Shown: positions 36,793 through 45,844 of the stretch, piece by piece | How positions within the stretch are numbered: position 1 is the first letter of the stretch | Layout of the letters: every line of letters starts with the position of its first letter | From: Billgrantia aerodenitrificans | GTDB taxonomy: Bacteria; Pseudomonadota; Gammaproteobacteria; Pseudomonadales; Halomonadaceae | Assembly (NCBI RefSeq): GCF_021404405.1 | Contig: NZ_JABFTV010000003.1 | Location: forward strand, 413,393-477,392 | Reading direction: 5' to 3' | Length of the DNA: 64,000 bases | Translations under genes and position numbers: made by a program | The notes under the pieces: generated by a model | Seen by the model: only the letters and a program-made list of their open reading frames with translations | The model's database searches: none | What the model was told of the DNA's origin: nothing

Positions 36793-37578
36793 TCAGTGAC
36801 GTTGATGGGTGGGCAGCGCCCGCTTGGTGAGAGAGGCACGCAGCTTGTCGAAGTCGCTGCGCGACACTTGCTCGGCCTCGCCGTATTTGCCGACGAACCA
36901 TTCCTGGGTGGTGGTTGGACAGGCCGCGATCAGCTGCTTGAGCTGCCCCGCCTGGAAGGGCGTGACGCGCTTCACCGGGGCGGCAGCATGGCCGTCGTCG
37001 TCCTGACCGCGGGTGGTGATGTTGAGCAGCGCGCACAGCACGTAGCGCTTCCCGTAGCTGGTCGAGGAGCCGAAGGCCTGCACGGCGTTCTTGCTGCCGC
37101 TGGTGTCGGCCGGCAGCAGCATGCTGGTCTCTTCGCGGTGACCGTCCTTGTGCATCAGCACGCCGGTGACCTGGATGCCACGCTCTTGGGTCTGGATACG
37201 GAAGCTCACCGCGAAGCCGTGCCGCTTCATGATCGGCCGAACGGTGTCGACGATATCCTCCAGGGTGGCGTAGTGGCCGGTGTTGGTCTTGCCCCGCTCG
37301 GCGATGCTGGGCAGCTCCGTCTGCATGGCCGCCATGGCGGCGCTGTAGGCCATCAGCGCCTGACGGTCGAGGACGCGCTCCTGCATCTGCAGCAGGCGCT
37401 CCATCTTGTCGATATCGACCTGGGGATTGAGGGCCGCTCGCTCGATCACCTGGATGATCGCCGTGCTTTCCTGAAGCGGGGCCGAGGTAAACGGCTCCGG
37501 CTGGGGAGTTCCTGACGGGGAGTGGCGGGTGACCTGGCCGGTGGGCTTGCTATGCTGGGGGTGGATAGGGGTTGCCAT
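36793..37578 (-). CDS. ERF-family single-strand annealing protein
   Basis: A 261-residue ERF recombinase. The central domain (MQTELPSIAERGKTNTGHYATLEDIVDTV, FGSSTSYGKRYVLCALLNI) matches the conserved ERF core; flanks are flexible and proline-rich. ERF proteins anneal complementary strands in phage and plasmid recombination. Together with the YqaJ exonuclease downstream it forms a RecE/T-like pair that could help the element repair or recombine. Confidence 0.9.
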   Translation of the reverse strand: MATPIHPQHSKPTGQVTRHSPSGTPQPEPFTSAPLQESTAIIQVIERAALNPQVDIDKMERLLQMQERVLDRQALMAYSAAMAAMQTELPSIAERGKTNTGHYATLEDIVDTVRPIMKRHGFAVSFRIQTQERGIQVTGVLMHKDGHREETSMLLPADTSGSKNAVQAFGSSTSYGKRYVLCALLNITTRGQDDDGHAAAPVKRVTPFQAGQLKQLIAACPTTTQEWFVGKYGEAEQVSRSDFDKLRASLTKRALPTHQRH

Positions 37579-37596
37579 GGGATGCTCCTGATGGAT

Positions 37597-37782
37597 TCAG
37601 CGGTACTGGTTGATGACGTCCTGGAGCTGATCGGCAGGGACCGGCTCCAGCGACACGACCACGCGGAATACCCGGCCATGGGCCAGCACGTGGGTCTGAG
37701 CTTGTGTTTCACCGGCGCCGAGCAGCTGGCGAGCCAGCAGGGTCAGCGCCCGACAGGTTTCAAACGGAATGCGGGGTTGCAT
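37597..37782 (-). CDS. Small uncharacterised protein between ERF and DUF932 genes
   Basis: A 61-residue protein (MQPRIPFETCRALTLLARQLL...FRVVVSLEPVPADQLQDVI) with a good CTGGAGGACCCC ribosome site, in line with its neighbours. No known family is recognised. Composition and context support translation as part of the recombination operon. Confidence 0.6.
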   Translation of the reverse strand: MQPRIPFETCRALTLLARQLLGAGETQAQTHVLAHGRVFRVVVSLEPVPADQLQDVINQYR

Positions 37783-37919
37783 GGGGTCCTCCAGACACAG
37801 AAACGCCCGGCCTGTGAGGGGCCGGGCGCTATGCCGTTATGGCGTAGGTAGGGATAGGTGAAAGGCATCATTGAGTTGAAGGAAATGACGCGAGAGTGGG
37901 CGCTCACATCGGCCAGCCG

Positions 37920-38888
37920 TCAGGCCACCAGCGCCATGGCAGATTCTAGGGCCTTGTCCTTGAGACTGGCCCCCTGACCGAACCAGGCGGAGTCCATGCG
38001 GTAGTCGTTGCTGCGAGCGCGCTTCTCGTGGTCGACGTATTCGGTAATGGCATTGAGCAGGCCCCAGGCGGTGCCCTGGGCCGTGCAGAGCTGTGAGCCC
38101 CGCCCCTCGCCGTGGTAGAGCTTCTGGACGCGGTTGAGGGCGCGCACGTTGGGCAGCTTGGAGGGATCGTCCAGCGGCTCCTCGGCGTTACAGATCACCG
38201 ACTGGAAGTATGCTTTCACCTCCTCCTGGCTGACCTTGCGCTCGGCCAGGGTCTTCATGCGGTACATGAAGTCGTCCCACTGGGAGACCGAGATGCCCAG
38301 CTGCTGCTTGACGCGCTGCGGGTTGAACTCGGTGCTGTGCGGCACCTTCACGCCCTGCGCCATGCCATCCACGGCGATGGTCAGGGTATTGTTGCACACC
38401 ACTCGCACCGAGGTCGGGGTCGCCACCGTCGCCAGTGATCCGTCACAGGACGTGGCCAGCAAGAGGTAAGCGTTGACCTGATCCTGCCCCTTCAAGGCCG
38501 TGCCCAAGCCGCTGCGGGCCAGCGCCCAGAATTTGCGGCCGCCCTTGAGTACGCCCGCGGTCTCCAGCTCATAGCCGGCGTACTCGGTCAGGTCGCGGTA
38601 GAACTCCAGCACCTCCTCGGGCTGCACCACCTTGTACCGCTGGGACACCACCGACAGTGGGGCACGGGTATCGGAACGGTAGAGCACCTTCTGTTCCGGG
38701 AAGGAGTGGATGCTGCCTAGATGCCCGGCCCCATTTGCGATGAAGCGCACCGGTGACTCCTCGATGTGCCAGTCCATGCCGGCCTGCTGCCGCCAGACCA
38801 CCAGCGGTTGATGACGCGACAGCTGCTGCCCCAGGCCGTGCCAGGGGGTATCGCCGACGTAGGCCATGTGTTCGATTTGGTGTGCCAT
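37920..38888 (-). CDS. DUF932 phage/plasmid-like protein
   Basis: A 322-residue DUF932 protein, start at 38888 with AAGGAG. Typical segments are MAYVGDTPWHGLGQQL at the N-terminus, VVSQRYKVVQPEEVLEFYRDL, TSVRVVCNNTLTIAVDG and GTAWGLLNAITEYVDHEKR near the end. The family is frequent in integrative elements, plasmids and phages next to recombination genes; its biochemical role is unknown. It heads the recombination block here. Confidence 0.9.
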   Translation of the reverse strand: MAHQIEHMAYVGDTPWHGLGQQLSRHQPLVVWRQQAGMDWHIEESPVRFIANGAGHLGSIHSFPEQKVLYRSDTRAPLSVVSQRYKVVQPEEVLEFYRDLTEYAGYELETAGVLKGGRKFWALARSGLGTALKGQDQVNAYLLLATSCDGSLATVATPTSVRVVCNNTLTIAVDGMAQGVKVPHSTEFNPQRVKQQLGISVSQWDDFMYRMKTLAERKVSQEEVKAYFQSVICNAEEPLDDPSKLPNVRALNRVQKLYHGEGRGSQLCTAQGTAWGLLNAITEYVDHEKRARSNDYRMDSAWFGQGASLKDKALESAMALVA

Positions 38889-38952
38889 CGTAAGGCTCCT
38901 TGACGAAAAAAAGCCGGCAGATCGCCGGCGGGTAGAGGAAAGGGTGTACGGG

Positions 38953-39270
38953 TCAGTCGAGAATGCGGAAAGCGTGGCCGCAGCCCAGGCACAGCCAGGG
39001 TGTGCCCTCACCGGGGGGGAAGAGGTACTGCACCATCTGCTGTCCGGCGGCTGCACCGGCGATGCCACCCGTTGCCGCGGCCACCACGGCGGCAGCGATG
39101 CGGGTCATGGGAAAGAAGGAGGATGCAGCCATTAGGCGGCTGGGGGCGTAGAGCGAGGTGTAGCCCCCCTTCAGGGAGCCGGCCAGCGCGCCGGCAGCGG
39201 TTCCCAGCTTGCGGGCAGTCTCGAGGTTGATGACGCGCCGCGAGTTACAGCGCGAGCAGGGTGGGGACAT
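38953..39270 (-). CDS. Small protein with split cysteine pairs and glycine/alanine-rich core
   Basis: A 105-residue protein with a good CAGGAG site. CSRC lies at residues 5-8 and CLGC near 94-97. Between them is a hydrophobic glycine-zipper-like stretch (IAAAVVAAATGGIAGAAAG). The four cysteines could form one zinc site only if the chain folds back. I know no characterised relative. It is probably co-transcribed with the DUF932 gene. Confidence 0.6.
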   Translation of the reverse strand: MSPPCSRCNSRRVINLETARKLGTAAGALAGSLKGGYTSLYAPSRLMAASSFFPMTRIAAAVVAAATGGIAGAAAGQQMVQYLFPPGEGTPWLCLGCGHAFRILD

Positions 39271-39636
39271 GTCGGGTCTCCTGTGCCGATGAGAAAGCCC
39301 AAGGAGGGCTCAGGTCACAGGAGTGATATAGAGCTGAAAATCCTTTCATTAGGCTGCTTTCGTCGCTGCTCACCTCATTGAATGCAAGATCATAATGCGC
39401 GCAGGTTGTCGACGCAGAATGTGGATGTTCACGTGCTCCCTCAGCACTATGACTCCGCCGATGCTGAAGCCATTGCTGAGGCAGCTAGGCAGGTCACAGG
39501 ACTCTCGGTGAAGATCAAAGCCGGCGATTGTCAGAGTTGCAACTTCATTTTCATCAGGCGAAACTTGGTCTTCGGAAGGCATCCTGCTCAGTCAGGCCAT
39601 ATCCCCTGAACCGCAGAAAACCTGAAAAAGCCTAGC
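39271..39636. other. Intergenic stretch with weak overlapping frames
   Basis: Two short frames on opposite strands overlap here (39382-39609 plus, 39370-39582 minus). Neither has a proper ribosome site or a recognisable family, so I assign no gene. The region probably holds the promoter for the minus-strand genes. Confidence 0.4.
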
Positions 39637-40023
39637 TCATTCATTGTTAGCTATAACCGTGAACGCCTTTACGTTTGGGCAGAAATCACGACAGACCTCA
39701 GCCCCAGCATGGTCACGCATGGCTCGCCAGCAGTGCCCGACCCTCCTGCAGTTATTGCAAACAGACTCAAGCCCTTTAAGACTTGATTTATCTAATTTCT
39801 GCATTGAAAAGGCGAAAGTCTTCATCATTGCAGGCAATAGTACCTCAGCAGCCTGGAAGTCGGGGTGACGCCGTTCATTCAAGATGCACTCCACGGCTCG
39901 CTCAAGTGGCGGGTTCATCGGATACTCTAAATCATAGATCATATCCTTAATTACCTCAGGGGCAGAGAGTTGAAGCTCGCGCAGTGTACGCGCCCCCTGA
40001 ATGTAGTCAGAAATTCTGTTCAT
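39637..40023 (-). CDS. Small cysteine-rich protein, DUF6455-like
   Basis: A 128-residue protein with a GGGAGAA ribosome site. The C-terminal part LESVCNNCRRVGHCWRAM...EVCRDFCPN holds five cysteines spaced like the DUF6455 domain, probably a metal or redox centre. The N-terminal part is helical. It is an accessory gene between the recombination block and the catabolic block; biochemical role unknown. Confidence 0.65.
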   Translation of the reverse strand: MNRISDYIQGARTLRELQLSAPEVIKDMIYDLEYPMNPPLERAVECILNERRHPDFQAAEVLLPAMMKTFAFSMQKLDKSSLKGLESVCNNCRRVGHCWRAMRDHAGAEVCRDFCPNVKAFTVIANNE

Positions 40024-40463
40024 CTTATTCTCCCGTGACGATCATGAAATTGACAAGACACTACTCGTGTTGAGTATAATAAAAATAAAACCAGGGTGGG
40101 TTGATTAGGGTCAAGTTTTAAATGAGTCGCATAAAATAATGCCTGCTGCCCAAGCTATAAGTTCTGTATAACGATAGAGGGGCTGTCCGAAAAAAGTGCG
40201 TTTATTTACAGTGTTTGTCTCGGTCACGATTTTTATTAAGTTCCGGAGCATAAAAATTTTATGCTCCGCTTGGTTGGGAAAGGGAGAAAACTGCATCGAA
40301 ACAGTAGAGAGATAAAAATCTGAAGCTAGCATCCCTCTGGTGAAGGTAAATTGATCATCTGCCGCCCTGTAACAATGAGAAATGACCAAGCTGATTATTC
40401 GGTGAATATTCCCTGACCTCGCCTAGCTTTAGCTGCGCAGTATCGAGATCAGGGGGAGGGCCA
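40024..40463. other. A+T-rich boundary between phage-like and catabolic blocks
   Basis: This 440-base stretch is clearly A+T-richer than its surroundings. It contains a hairpin (40244-40268) and a 92-codon minus frame at 40111-40389 that has no ribosome site or family features and that I do not accept as a gene. It may mark where the catabolic cluster was joined to the element. Confidence 0.45.
40244..40268 (-). terminator. Terminator-like palindrome after the TRAP operon
   Basis: CGGAGCAT, then AAAAATTTT, then ATGCTCCG: a 12-bp perfect palindrome whose inner part is all A/T. On the minus strand it lies about 195 bases past the dctM stop and would work in both directions. Confidence 0.55.
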
Positions 40464-41753
40464 TTACAGACGAGAGGGAAGCCAGGTAACCAAGGCTGGG
40501 AAGATATAAGTCAAAACCATCGTAAGCACTATTAAACCGATGAATGGCCAAGCCGCGGAGTAAATCTCTTTCAGACTAACCTCGCGAGGACTCGAAGCGC
40601 TGAGGGCGAACAGGGCATAGCCGAAGGGGGGTGTAATCGCGCCGAGGGTGAGGTTCAGGAGGAAGAGTGTCCAGAAGACCAGCGGGTCGAACCCGAAGAT
40701 CGCCAGCAACGGTTTGTAGATCGGGATGAGGATCAACATCAGCGCGATCTGATCCAAGAACATGCACAGCACGAAGGGAATTAGCATCAGCAAGACCAGG
40801 ATGAGCAGCGTCGAGAGATCCAGTGCAGCGAGAACCGCTATTAGCTGTTGCGTAAAGCCGGAAAATGCCAAGAGTTGGGTGAGAATCTTCGATGCTGCCA
40901 TGATCAGTAGGATCATCGAAGACATCAGCACGCCTCCCTTCAGGGACTCTACCACCATCTGCATCGTGAGCTTGCGATAGATCGCGGCGACGATAAGCGC
41001 CCCCACGACGCCGCAGGCGGCGGATTCGCTGGGGGTGGCGATGCCAAGAAGAATCAACCCCAAGACCGAGAAGATCACGAGGGAGAACGGCATTAGTGAA
41101 ATCACGGCACTCCAGGCGGGGCGCCGTGAACGGCTCTCCGTGCGCTCGAGATCTCGGGTGGGATCAAGGTGGAGCCTTACCTGAACATAGAGAAAGAAGA
41201 GCGCCCCCGCGACGAGGCCTGGCAGTACGCCGGCCGCGAGCAGTGCCGAAATCGAAGTACCCGAGAGCATGCCGATCAGCACGACGAGGAAGCTTGGCGG
41301 GATGATCGGAGCGAGGCAGGAGCCGCCGAGAATGAGGCCCGCGAGCAGTCGGCGATCGCCGCCGCGTTTGATGCCTTCGACCATGACGGTGCGGCCGAGC
41401 ATAGCGGCCACGGCAACGGCCGATCCCGAGAGCGCACCGAGGAGCACCGAGATCACCACGACGATGACATATTGCCGGCCGCGAATACGACCGATGATGT
41501 CGTCCACTGCGTCGAACAGGATGGCAATGCAGCCGGAGCGGAAGAGCAGTTCCCCCATGAGAATGAACAGCGGAACCGTGACCAGTTCCGCGGTGGTGAC
41601 GGTATCGAGAATCGAGGCTGAGAAGATCGACAGCATCTGCGGCCCCATCAGTAGAAGGGCGGCGATGATGTTGAAGCCGAAGAAGGCGGCAAAGACGGGG
41701 ATGCCGAGGATGAATAGTCCGGCCAGGGTGAGGAATCCGGCATAAATCGCCAT
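40464..41753 (-). CDS. dctM: TRAP transporter large permease (DctM-like)
   Basis: A 429-residue membrane protein with about 12 hydrophobic helices. It has the DctM segments LILGGSCLAPIIPPSFLVVLIG, IATPSESAACGVVGALIVA and LNLTLGAITPPFGYALFAL. It forms the sodium-driven channel unit of a TRAP transporter. It follows the small permease by three bases and the binding protein before that, so the three form one operon downstream of aromatic-acid genes. Confidence 0.94.
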   Translation of the reverse strand: MAIYAGFLTLAGLFILGIPVFAAFFGFNIIAALLLMGPQMLSIFSASILDTVTTAELVTVPLFILMGELLFRSGCIAILFDAVDDIIGRIRGRQYVIVVVISVLLGALSGSAVAVAAMLGRTVMVEGIKRGGDRRLLAGLILGGSCLAPIIPPSFLVVLIGMLSGTSISALLAAGVLPGLVAGALFFLYVQVRLHLDPTRDLERTESRSRRPAWSAVISLMPFSLVIFSVLGLILLGIATPSESAACGVVGALIVAAIYRKLTMQMVVESLKGGVLMSSMILLIMAASKILTQLLAFSGFTQQLIAVLAALDLSTLLILVLLMLIPFVLCMFLDQIALMLILIPIYKPLLAIFGFDPLVFWTLFLLNLTLGAITPPFGYALFALSASSPREVSLKEIYSAAWPFIGLIVLTMVLTYIFPALVTWLPSRL

Positions 41754-41756
41754 GGG

Positions 41757-42281
41757 TCAGGCTCCTTCGGTAGGCCCGGAGGCATAGACGGCGGGATTGA
41801 CGAAGAGAGCGGCGAAGCCGGCCCGCAGGACGTGGAGACCCGAAGAGGCGAAGCCGTACAGGATGACTGCGAGTAGCCACCAGCGCGGGATCGGGTAGGC
41901 GGCGGCGGTGGTCGTACCGGAGCCCCAGGCGTCGACGAGGCTGCGCAGCAGGAGCCAGCTCATCACGGCGAGAATCGTGCAGGTCAAGGCAGCGGCCAAG
42001 GCAGTTAACGCCTTGCGCAGGGTGGGCGACGGCAACAGCGACGGTAGGATGTCCATGCTGACATGCAGCCCGCGTCTGGTGACTGCGGGGGCGGTGACGA
42101 AGACAGAGCCCGCCAGCAGGTAGTTCGACCAGTCCGGTATCCAGCCGATCGGTGCGCCGAGGAAATAACGTGACATCGTGCCGACGAAGGTGAGCAGGGC
42201 GATCAGGGCCAGGGCTAACAGTCCAGCATGGAGCCCGAGTTCGCTGGTGGCGTCGTGTGCTTTTGTGAGCAGGGGTAGCAT
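41757..42281 (-). CDS. dctQ: TRAP transporter small permease (DctQ-like)
   Basis: A 174-residue protein with four membrane helices (HAGLLALALIALLTFVGTM; YLLAGSVFVTAPAV; LTALAAALTCTILAVMSWLL; WWLLAVILYGFASSGL) and the typical RRGLHVSMDIL loop. Start at 42281, after GGGAGG. It is the partner of DctM and docks the binding protein. Confidence 0.9.
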   Translation of the reverse strand: MLPLLTKAHDATSELGLHAGLLALALIALLTFVGTMSRYFLGAPIGWIPDWSNYLLAGSVFVTAPAVTRRGLHVSMDILPSLLPSPTLRKALTALAAALTCTILAVMSWLLLRSLVDAWGSGTTTAAAYPIPRWWLLAVILYGFASSGLHVLRAGFAALFVNPAVYASGPTEGA

Positions 42282-42348
42282 GTGTTGTCCTCCCGTCGAC
42301 GTGCCGGGTCGTTCTTCTCGGGCGGAACGATCCCGGCACGTCATGGCT

Positions 42349-43323
42349 TCAGTCGTTGAGCAGCCCGGCCGCTTCGACGATTGCGTGCAGCGCTTCTGCG
42401 GCATCTGGGTCGCGGCTCGCGGCGAAGCTCCAGGCACCGCTGACGATGGCCTCGGACAGCATATCGGCGACCTCACCGTTGAGCGTTAGCAGTTCCATAC
42501 CGGCGGCGGCCATCTTGTCATGCTCCTCCGCGTTCAGGCGGTCATAGGTAGCGGGAACCTCGTGCTCGAGCACTTCTGCCTGGGCTTCGAAGATCGCCCG
42601 TACCTCCTCGGGCAAGCCGTTCCAGAAGGTGGCATTGGCCACGATGACATGGGGGGCGGTGGCACCGGCATCGAAGTACTGATGGGTAACCTCGGCAAAG
42701 CCATAGCCCGCGGCTCCCGCGGCAGGGAAGAGAGCGCCATCCACCACGCCACGCTCCAAGGCACTGAACATCTCGGCCGGGGACATCACCACCGGTGTGC
42801 CGCCGATCGCGCTGATGTAGGGGTGCTGCGGGGGCAGGGCGCGGATCTGCAAACCTCTGAGGTCTCCGCGGCTCGACAGGTCGCGGTTAAGGTAGACCCA
42901 GTAGCCATGCGCCAGCGGCACCGAGATGGCGTGCACGCCGAGCCTGGCATAGGTCTCCTGAATCACGTCCATCGCCCCGCTTTCCCGGAACGCCTCGGCG
43001 TCGGGGCGGATGCTTTCCAGTCCGGTCAGCAGGGTAGTGGAGCCGGTATGGAAGCCGGGATAGGTGCAGAGGACATGGAAGAGGCCGTGCCGCGTGGGTT
43101 CCAGCTGCTCCAGCGGCGGAATGGTCTCAGGGCCCATCATCTGGACCCGGATCTGACCATTTGAGGCTTCCTCGAGCAGCTCGGCGTAGCGGTCGCAGAT
43201 CACGCTGGAACCCGGGTAGCGATCATCCCAAGTCTTGAGCATTCGGACCTGCGTAGTGGCTTGGGCCGTGGCGGTGGACACAGTCAACACTGTGGCGGCG
43301 AGAAGGGTTGTGATTGTTTTCAT
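42349..43323 (-). CDS. dctP: TRAP transporter substrate-binding protein (DctP-like)
   Basis: A 324-residue periplasmic protein with a signal peptide (MKTITTLLAATVLTVSTATAQA). The TRAP features include the carboxylate-anchoring Arg in QIRALPPQHPYISAIGG and VMSPAEMFSALERGVVDGALFP. TRAP binding proteins capture organic acids. Given the neighbours, an aromatic acid or a dicarboxylate breakdown product is expected; substrate is inference. Confidence 0.92.
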   Translation of the reverse strand: MKTITTLLAATVLTVSTATAQATTQVRMLKTWDDRYPGSSVICDRYAELLEEASNGQIRVQMMGPETIPPLEQLEPTRHGLFHVLCTYPGFHTGSTTLLTGLESIRPDAEAFRESGAMDVIQETYARLGVHAISVPLAHGYWVYLNRDLSSRGDLRGLQIRALPPQHPYISAIGGTPVVMSPAEMFSALERGVVDGALFPAAGAAGYGFAEVTHQYFDAGATAPHVIVANATFWNGLPEEVRAIFEAQAEVLEHEVPATYDRLNAEEHDKMAAAGMELLTLNGEVADMLSEAIVSGAWSFAASRDPDAAEALHAIVEAAGLLND

Positions 43324-43395
43324 GACTGACGTACCTCTACTTATTGTTGCCGGGTCGACTGGCTGTTTGGGTGCAAGGGTGATTCGTGCAAGGAG

Positions 43396-44157
43396 CTACT
43401 CTACCGATGCCAACGCTTCGGACAGGATGGCGCCCGCATTCGGGGTCACCGGCTCCAACTGCATGGCCTTGAGCATCGAACGGACCGTGCAGGCCGCGGC
43501 TGAGGTCACCGGTATTCCCAAGCGTGCCTCGACCTGTGCCAGTGCCCCTAGTGATGGCATTTGCACACAGGCCGAGAGGACTACAGCGTCTACGCCCTTG
43601 GTATTCAAGCGTTTGACGTCTTCAGTGAGTGCCATCGGGTCGCGCGCGGCCACGGCGAGGTTATCCTCGATCTCTAGTGCCAGGCTGTCCTGGATTTCAA
43701 ACCCTTCGCTCTCGATGTATTCGGTTACCTTGGCGGCCAGAGGCTTCATGTAGGGCATGAGGAGGCTGACACGCTTGACGCCGAGAGTCTTGAGTCCCTC
43801 CACCAGCGCGCCGGCCGAGGATATGACGGGAATCGATTTCCCTTCTTCGGCAACCGCATCCTCCAACCTGGCCTTGGATGTACGGTGATAGCCGAGTCCC
43901 TGACTCATGATCGCCACCAGGCAGGCATAGCCCATCACGTCGACATTGGCATCCGCTAGCTCACGCGCGCAGCGCAGGGAGTCATGGTCCATCGCGGCCA
44001 GCTCCTCCGGGGTCACCTTCTTCATGCGCATCCGACTGGAATGAAAGGTGAAACGCTCCGGGCGGATGGCCTCCCGCTGCCGGAGCATGGCGGGAATCTC
44101 GGTTTCCATGGTGATATTGGAAGAGGGCACGATCTGCCCGACCCGATAGGTTCTCAT
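43396..44157 (-). CDS. Maleate cis-trans isomerase (Asp/Glu racemase superfamily)
   Basis: A 253-residue protein with PSSNITMETEIPAM at the N-terminus, Cys79 in GYACLVA and Cys197 in LSACVQMPS. Two cysteines at about these positions are catalytic in maleate isomerase (NicE/MaiA), which converts maleate to fumarate. Arylmalonate decarboxylase and hydantoin racemase are related alternatives, but the N-terminal motif favours maleate. In this cluster it would feed the last C4 product to the TCA cycle. It overlaps the thioesterase gene by four bases. Confidence 0.85.
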   Translation of the reverse strand: MRTYRVGQIVPSSNITMETEIPAMLRQREAIRPERFTFHSSRMRMKKVTPEELAAMDHDSLRCARELADANVDVMGYACLVAIMSQGLGYHRTSKARLEDAVAEEGKSIPVISSAGALVEGLKTLGVKRVSLLMPYMKPLAAKVTEYIESEGFEIQDSLALEIEDNLAVAARDPMALTEDVKRLNTKGVDAVVLSACVQMPSLGALAQVEARLGIPVTSAAACTVRSMLKAMQLEPVTPNAGAILSEALASVE

Positions 44158-44651
44158 AGCGATTTCTCCGCATGCAGGGGGTGGGCGTCGGCATAGGCCG
44201 CGATTCGGACTCTCAGCGCGTCAGGCAGGGGCACGGCGGTCCAGCTGGCGCCATCCACGGTAACCGGGCTGACCCGGGCGAGGAAGGCGACCGGCCCGGG
44301 CACCGCGGCAACCCTTCTGGCGGTGACATGGAGGTCAAAGGTGCGCGAGCGAATCTCGCCTACCCGAACCTCCATATCGAACGGGGTATCGACCGGCAGC
44401 GGAGAGCGAAAGTCGAGTTCGACGCCTCGCACCGGGAAGCTCACTCCGAGGCTCGCCTTGGTACTGTGAAGCGGCCCGCCCAGCATCAAGCTGATGAACG
44501 CCTCATGGGCCGAAATCGTGTAGTCGAGAAAGCGTGGCGTGTAGACGATGCCGGCGGGATCGCAGTCCCCCCAGCGCACCACGCGACGGATGATCAGCGG
44601 CGTATCGCCAACGACAGTTTCCATCGTGGGGAAGAAATCACAGGGCGTCAT
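44154..44651 (-). CDS. Hotdog-fold acyl-CoA thioesterase (4HBT-like)
   Basis: A 165-residue hotdog protein. The motif VRWGDCDPAGIVYTPRFLDY contains the catalytic Asp (about residue 31) of 4-hydroxybenzoyl-CoA-type thioesterases. It probably releases free hydroxylated aromatic acid from its CoA ester after the FAD hydroxylase acts. Start at 44651 overlaps the hydroxylase stop; a second ATG nine codons later is possible. Translationally coupled to both neighbours. Confidence 0.88.
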   Translation of the reverse strand: MTPCDFFPTMETVVGDTPLIIRRVVRWGDCDPAGIVYTPRFLDYTISAHEAFISLMLGGPLHSTKASLGVSFPVRGVELDFRSPLPVDTPFDMEVRVGEIRSRTFDLHVTARRVAAVPGPVAFLARVSPVTVDGASWTAVPLPDALRVRIAAYADAHPLHAEKSL

Positions 44652-45790
44652 TCGGTTATCCTCACGCGTTCGGCCTCGAGGGCTTTCATGAAGGCGGGGT
44701 AGTCGGATGCGACGCGCATCGTATCGACTCGGCTGGTACGGGTCAGGTAATCAAGGGCGAAGGCGTGGGGACTGGCGTCCTGCATATGCTGGCTCATTTC
44801 CTCATACCAGGTGTAGCTCTCCTGAGCCGCGCCGATCAGCTTGTCGGCGGCCGGCTTTCGGGTGGCCACATAGGTGGCGAGTGCCGTCGGGATATCGCCC
44901 TTGGCCGCCAAGGCCTTGACTAGGGCGATGGAGTCTTCCATCGCGATCCGCGTGCCCGAGCCGATGGAGAAGTGCGCTCGTCGGACGGCGTCACCGATCA
45001 GCACCCGGTGGCCGTAGGTCCAGTGATCGTTCCAGACCGGCTGGAAATTTCGCCATTCGGACTTGTTGGAGATGAGCGGGGCGCCTTGCAGCTCATCCGC
45101 ATAGAGCTCCTCCACGAAGGCTTGCCGTTGTTCCTCGGTCATGTCGCCGAAGCCACAGCCTTCCCAGGCGGTGCGATCGCACTCCATGACGAAGGTGCAC
45201 CGGCGATCCGTATAGGGGTAGTAATGCGCACAGAAGGCGCCGCCCCCGGCGTTGCGAAAACTGAGAGTCGGGCGGTCGTGCACGCGCTCGGCACCGTACC
45301 AGGCGAAGGCGTTGGAGAGCTGGCTGACATGGGTGCCGAAGTCGTGGGCATAGGCGTGGCGCAGGGTCGAGTTAGCGCCGTCCGCGCCGACCAGCAGGTC
45401 GGCATCCTCCAGTGACCCGACATCGCTAATATCGTCATGGTGGATAACCTGCACGCCGACCTCGGCGCAGAGGCCCTGCAGCACCTTCAGCAATTGCAGC
45501 CTCTCGACGGCACCGCCGTACTCCTCCCCCTCGATGGAGACGGCCTGCCCATTCAGGATGATCTCCTGGTTGCCGAGCCGCTTGGTGATGCCGCTCAACC
45601 GGGCGAAACTTTCGGCATCGGCCTTTTCAAGCCGGGCCAGGCCCGCGCCGGCGAGGACGACACCGAAGCCGAAGGTGGCGTCGGGCGCATTACGCTCGTG
45701 GACGTGGATTTCCACCTCGCCGAGGCGCTTGCGTGCGAGATAGGCGAAGTAGAGGCCCGAGGGCCCACCACCGAGAACGTTGATCTTCAT
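44648..45790 (-). CDS. FAD-dependent aromatic-CoA monooxygenase (salicylyl-CoA 5-hydroxylase-like)
   Basis: A 380-residue class A flavin monooxygenase. FAD loop GGGPSG at 7-12, then YERN-like HVHERNAPDATFGFGVVL, the LLVGADGANS motif and HRVLIGDAVRRAHFSIGSG. The N-terminus resembles salicylyl-CoA 5-hydroxylase and anthraniloyl-CoA monooxygenase, which hydroxylate CoA esters using NAD(P)H and oxygen; the second domain of the anthraniloyl enzyme is absent. Neighbouring CoA ligase and thioesterase support a CoA-ester substrate. An operator-like palindrome overlaps its ribosome site (GAGG). Confidence 0.85.
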   Translation of the reverse strand: MKINVLGGGPSGLYFAYLARKRLGEVEIHVHERNAPDATFGFGVVLAGAGLARLEKADAESFARLSGITKRLGNQEIILNGQAVSIEGEEYGGAVERLQLLKVLQGLCAEVGVQVIHHDDISDVGSLEDADLLVGADGANSTLRHAYAHDFGTHVSQLSNAFAWYGAERVHDRPTLSFRNAGGGAFCAHYYPYTDRRCTFVMECDRTAWEGCGFGDMTEEQRQAFVEELYADELQGAPLISNKSEWRNFQPVWNDHWTYGHRVLIGDAVRRAHFSIGSGTRIAMEDSIALVKALAAKGDIPTALATYVATRKPAADKLIGAAQESYTWYEEMSQHMQDASPHAFALDYLTRTSRVDTMRVASDYPAFMKALEAERVRITE

Positions 45791-45808
45791 ATTGATACCT
45801 CATCAATT
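45790..45808. promoter_or_regulatory. TetR-type operator A
   Basis: TATTGATACCTCATCAATT, a 6-bp inverted repeat with five-base spacer. It differs from operator B (48834) by few bases. It abuts the start codon of the monooxygenase gene and includes the ribosome site, so a bound repressor would block both transcription and initiation. Confidence 0.75.
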
Positions 45809-45844
45809 ATTGGCAATGCTTGAGCCGCTGATGTCAATGCGGGA

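Noticed and set aside
39382..39609. 75-codon plus frame with a fairly protein-like N-terminal half
   Set aside because: No ribosome site, unusual end, and an overlapping opposite frame of similar quality; not enough to call a gene.
40111..40389. 92-codon minus frame between the phage-like and catabolic blocks
   Set aside because: No ribosome site, no family features, and it spans a terminator-like palindrome.
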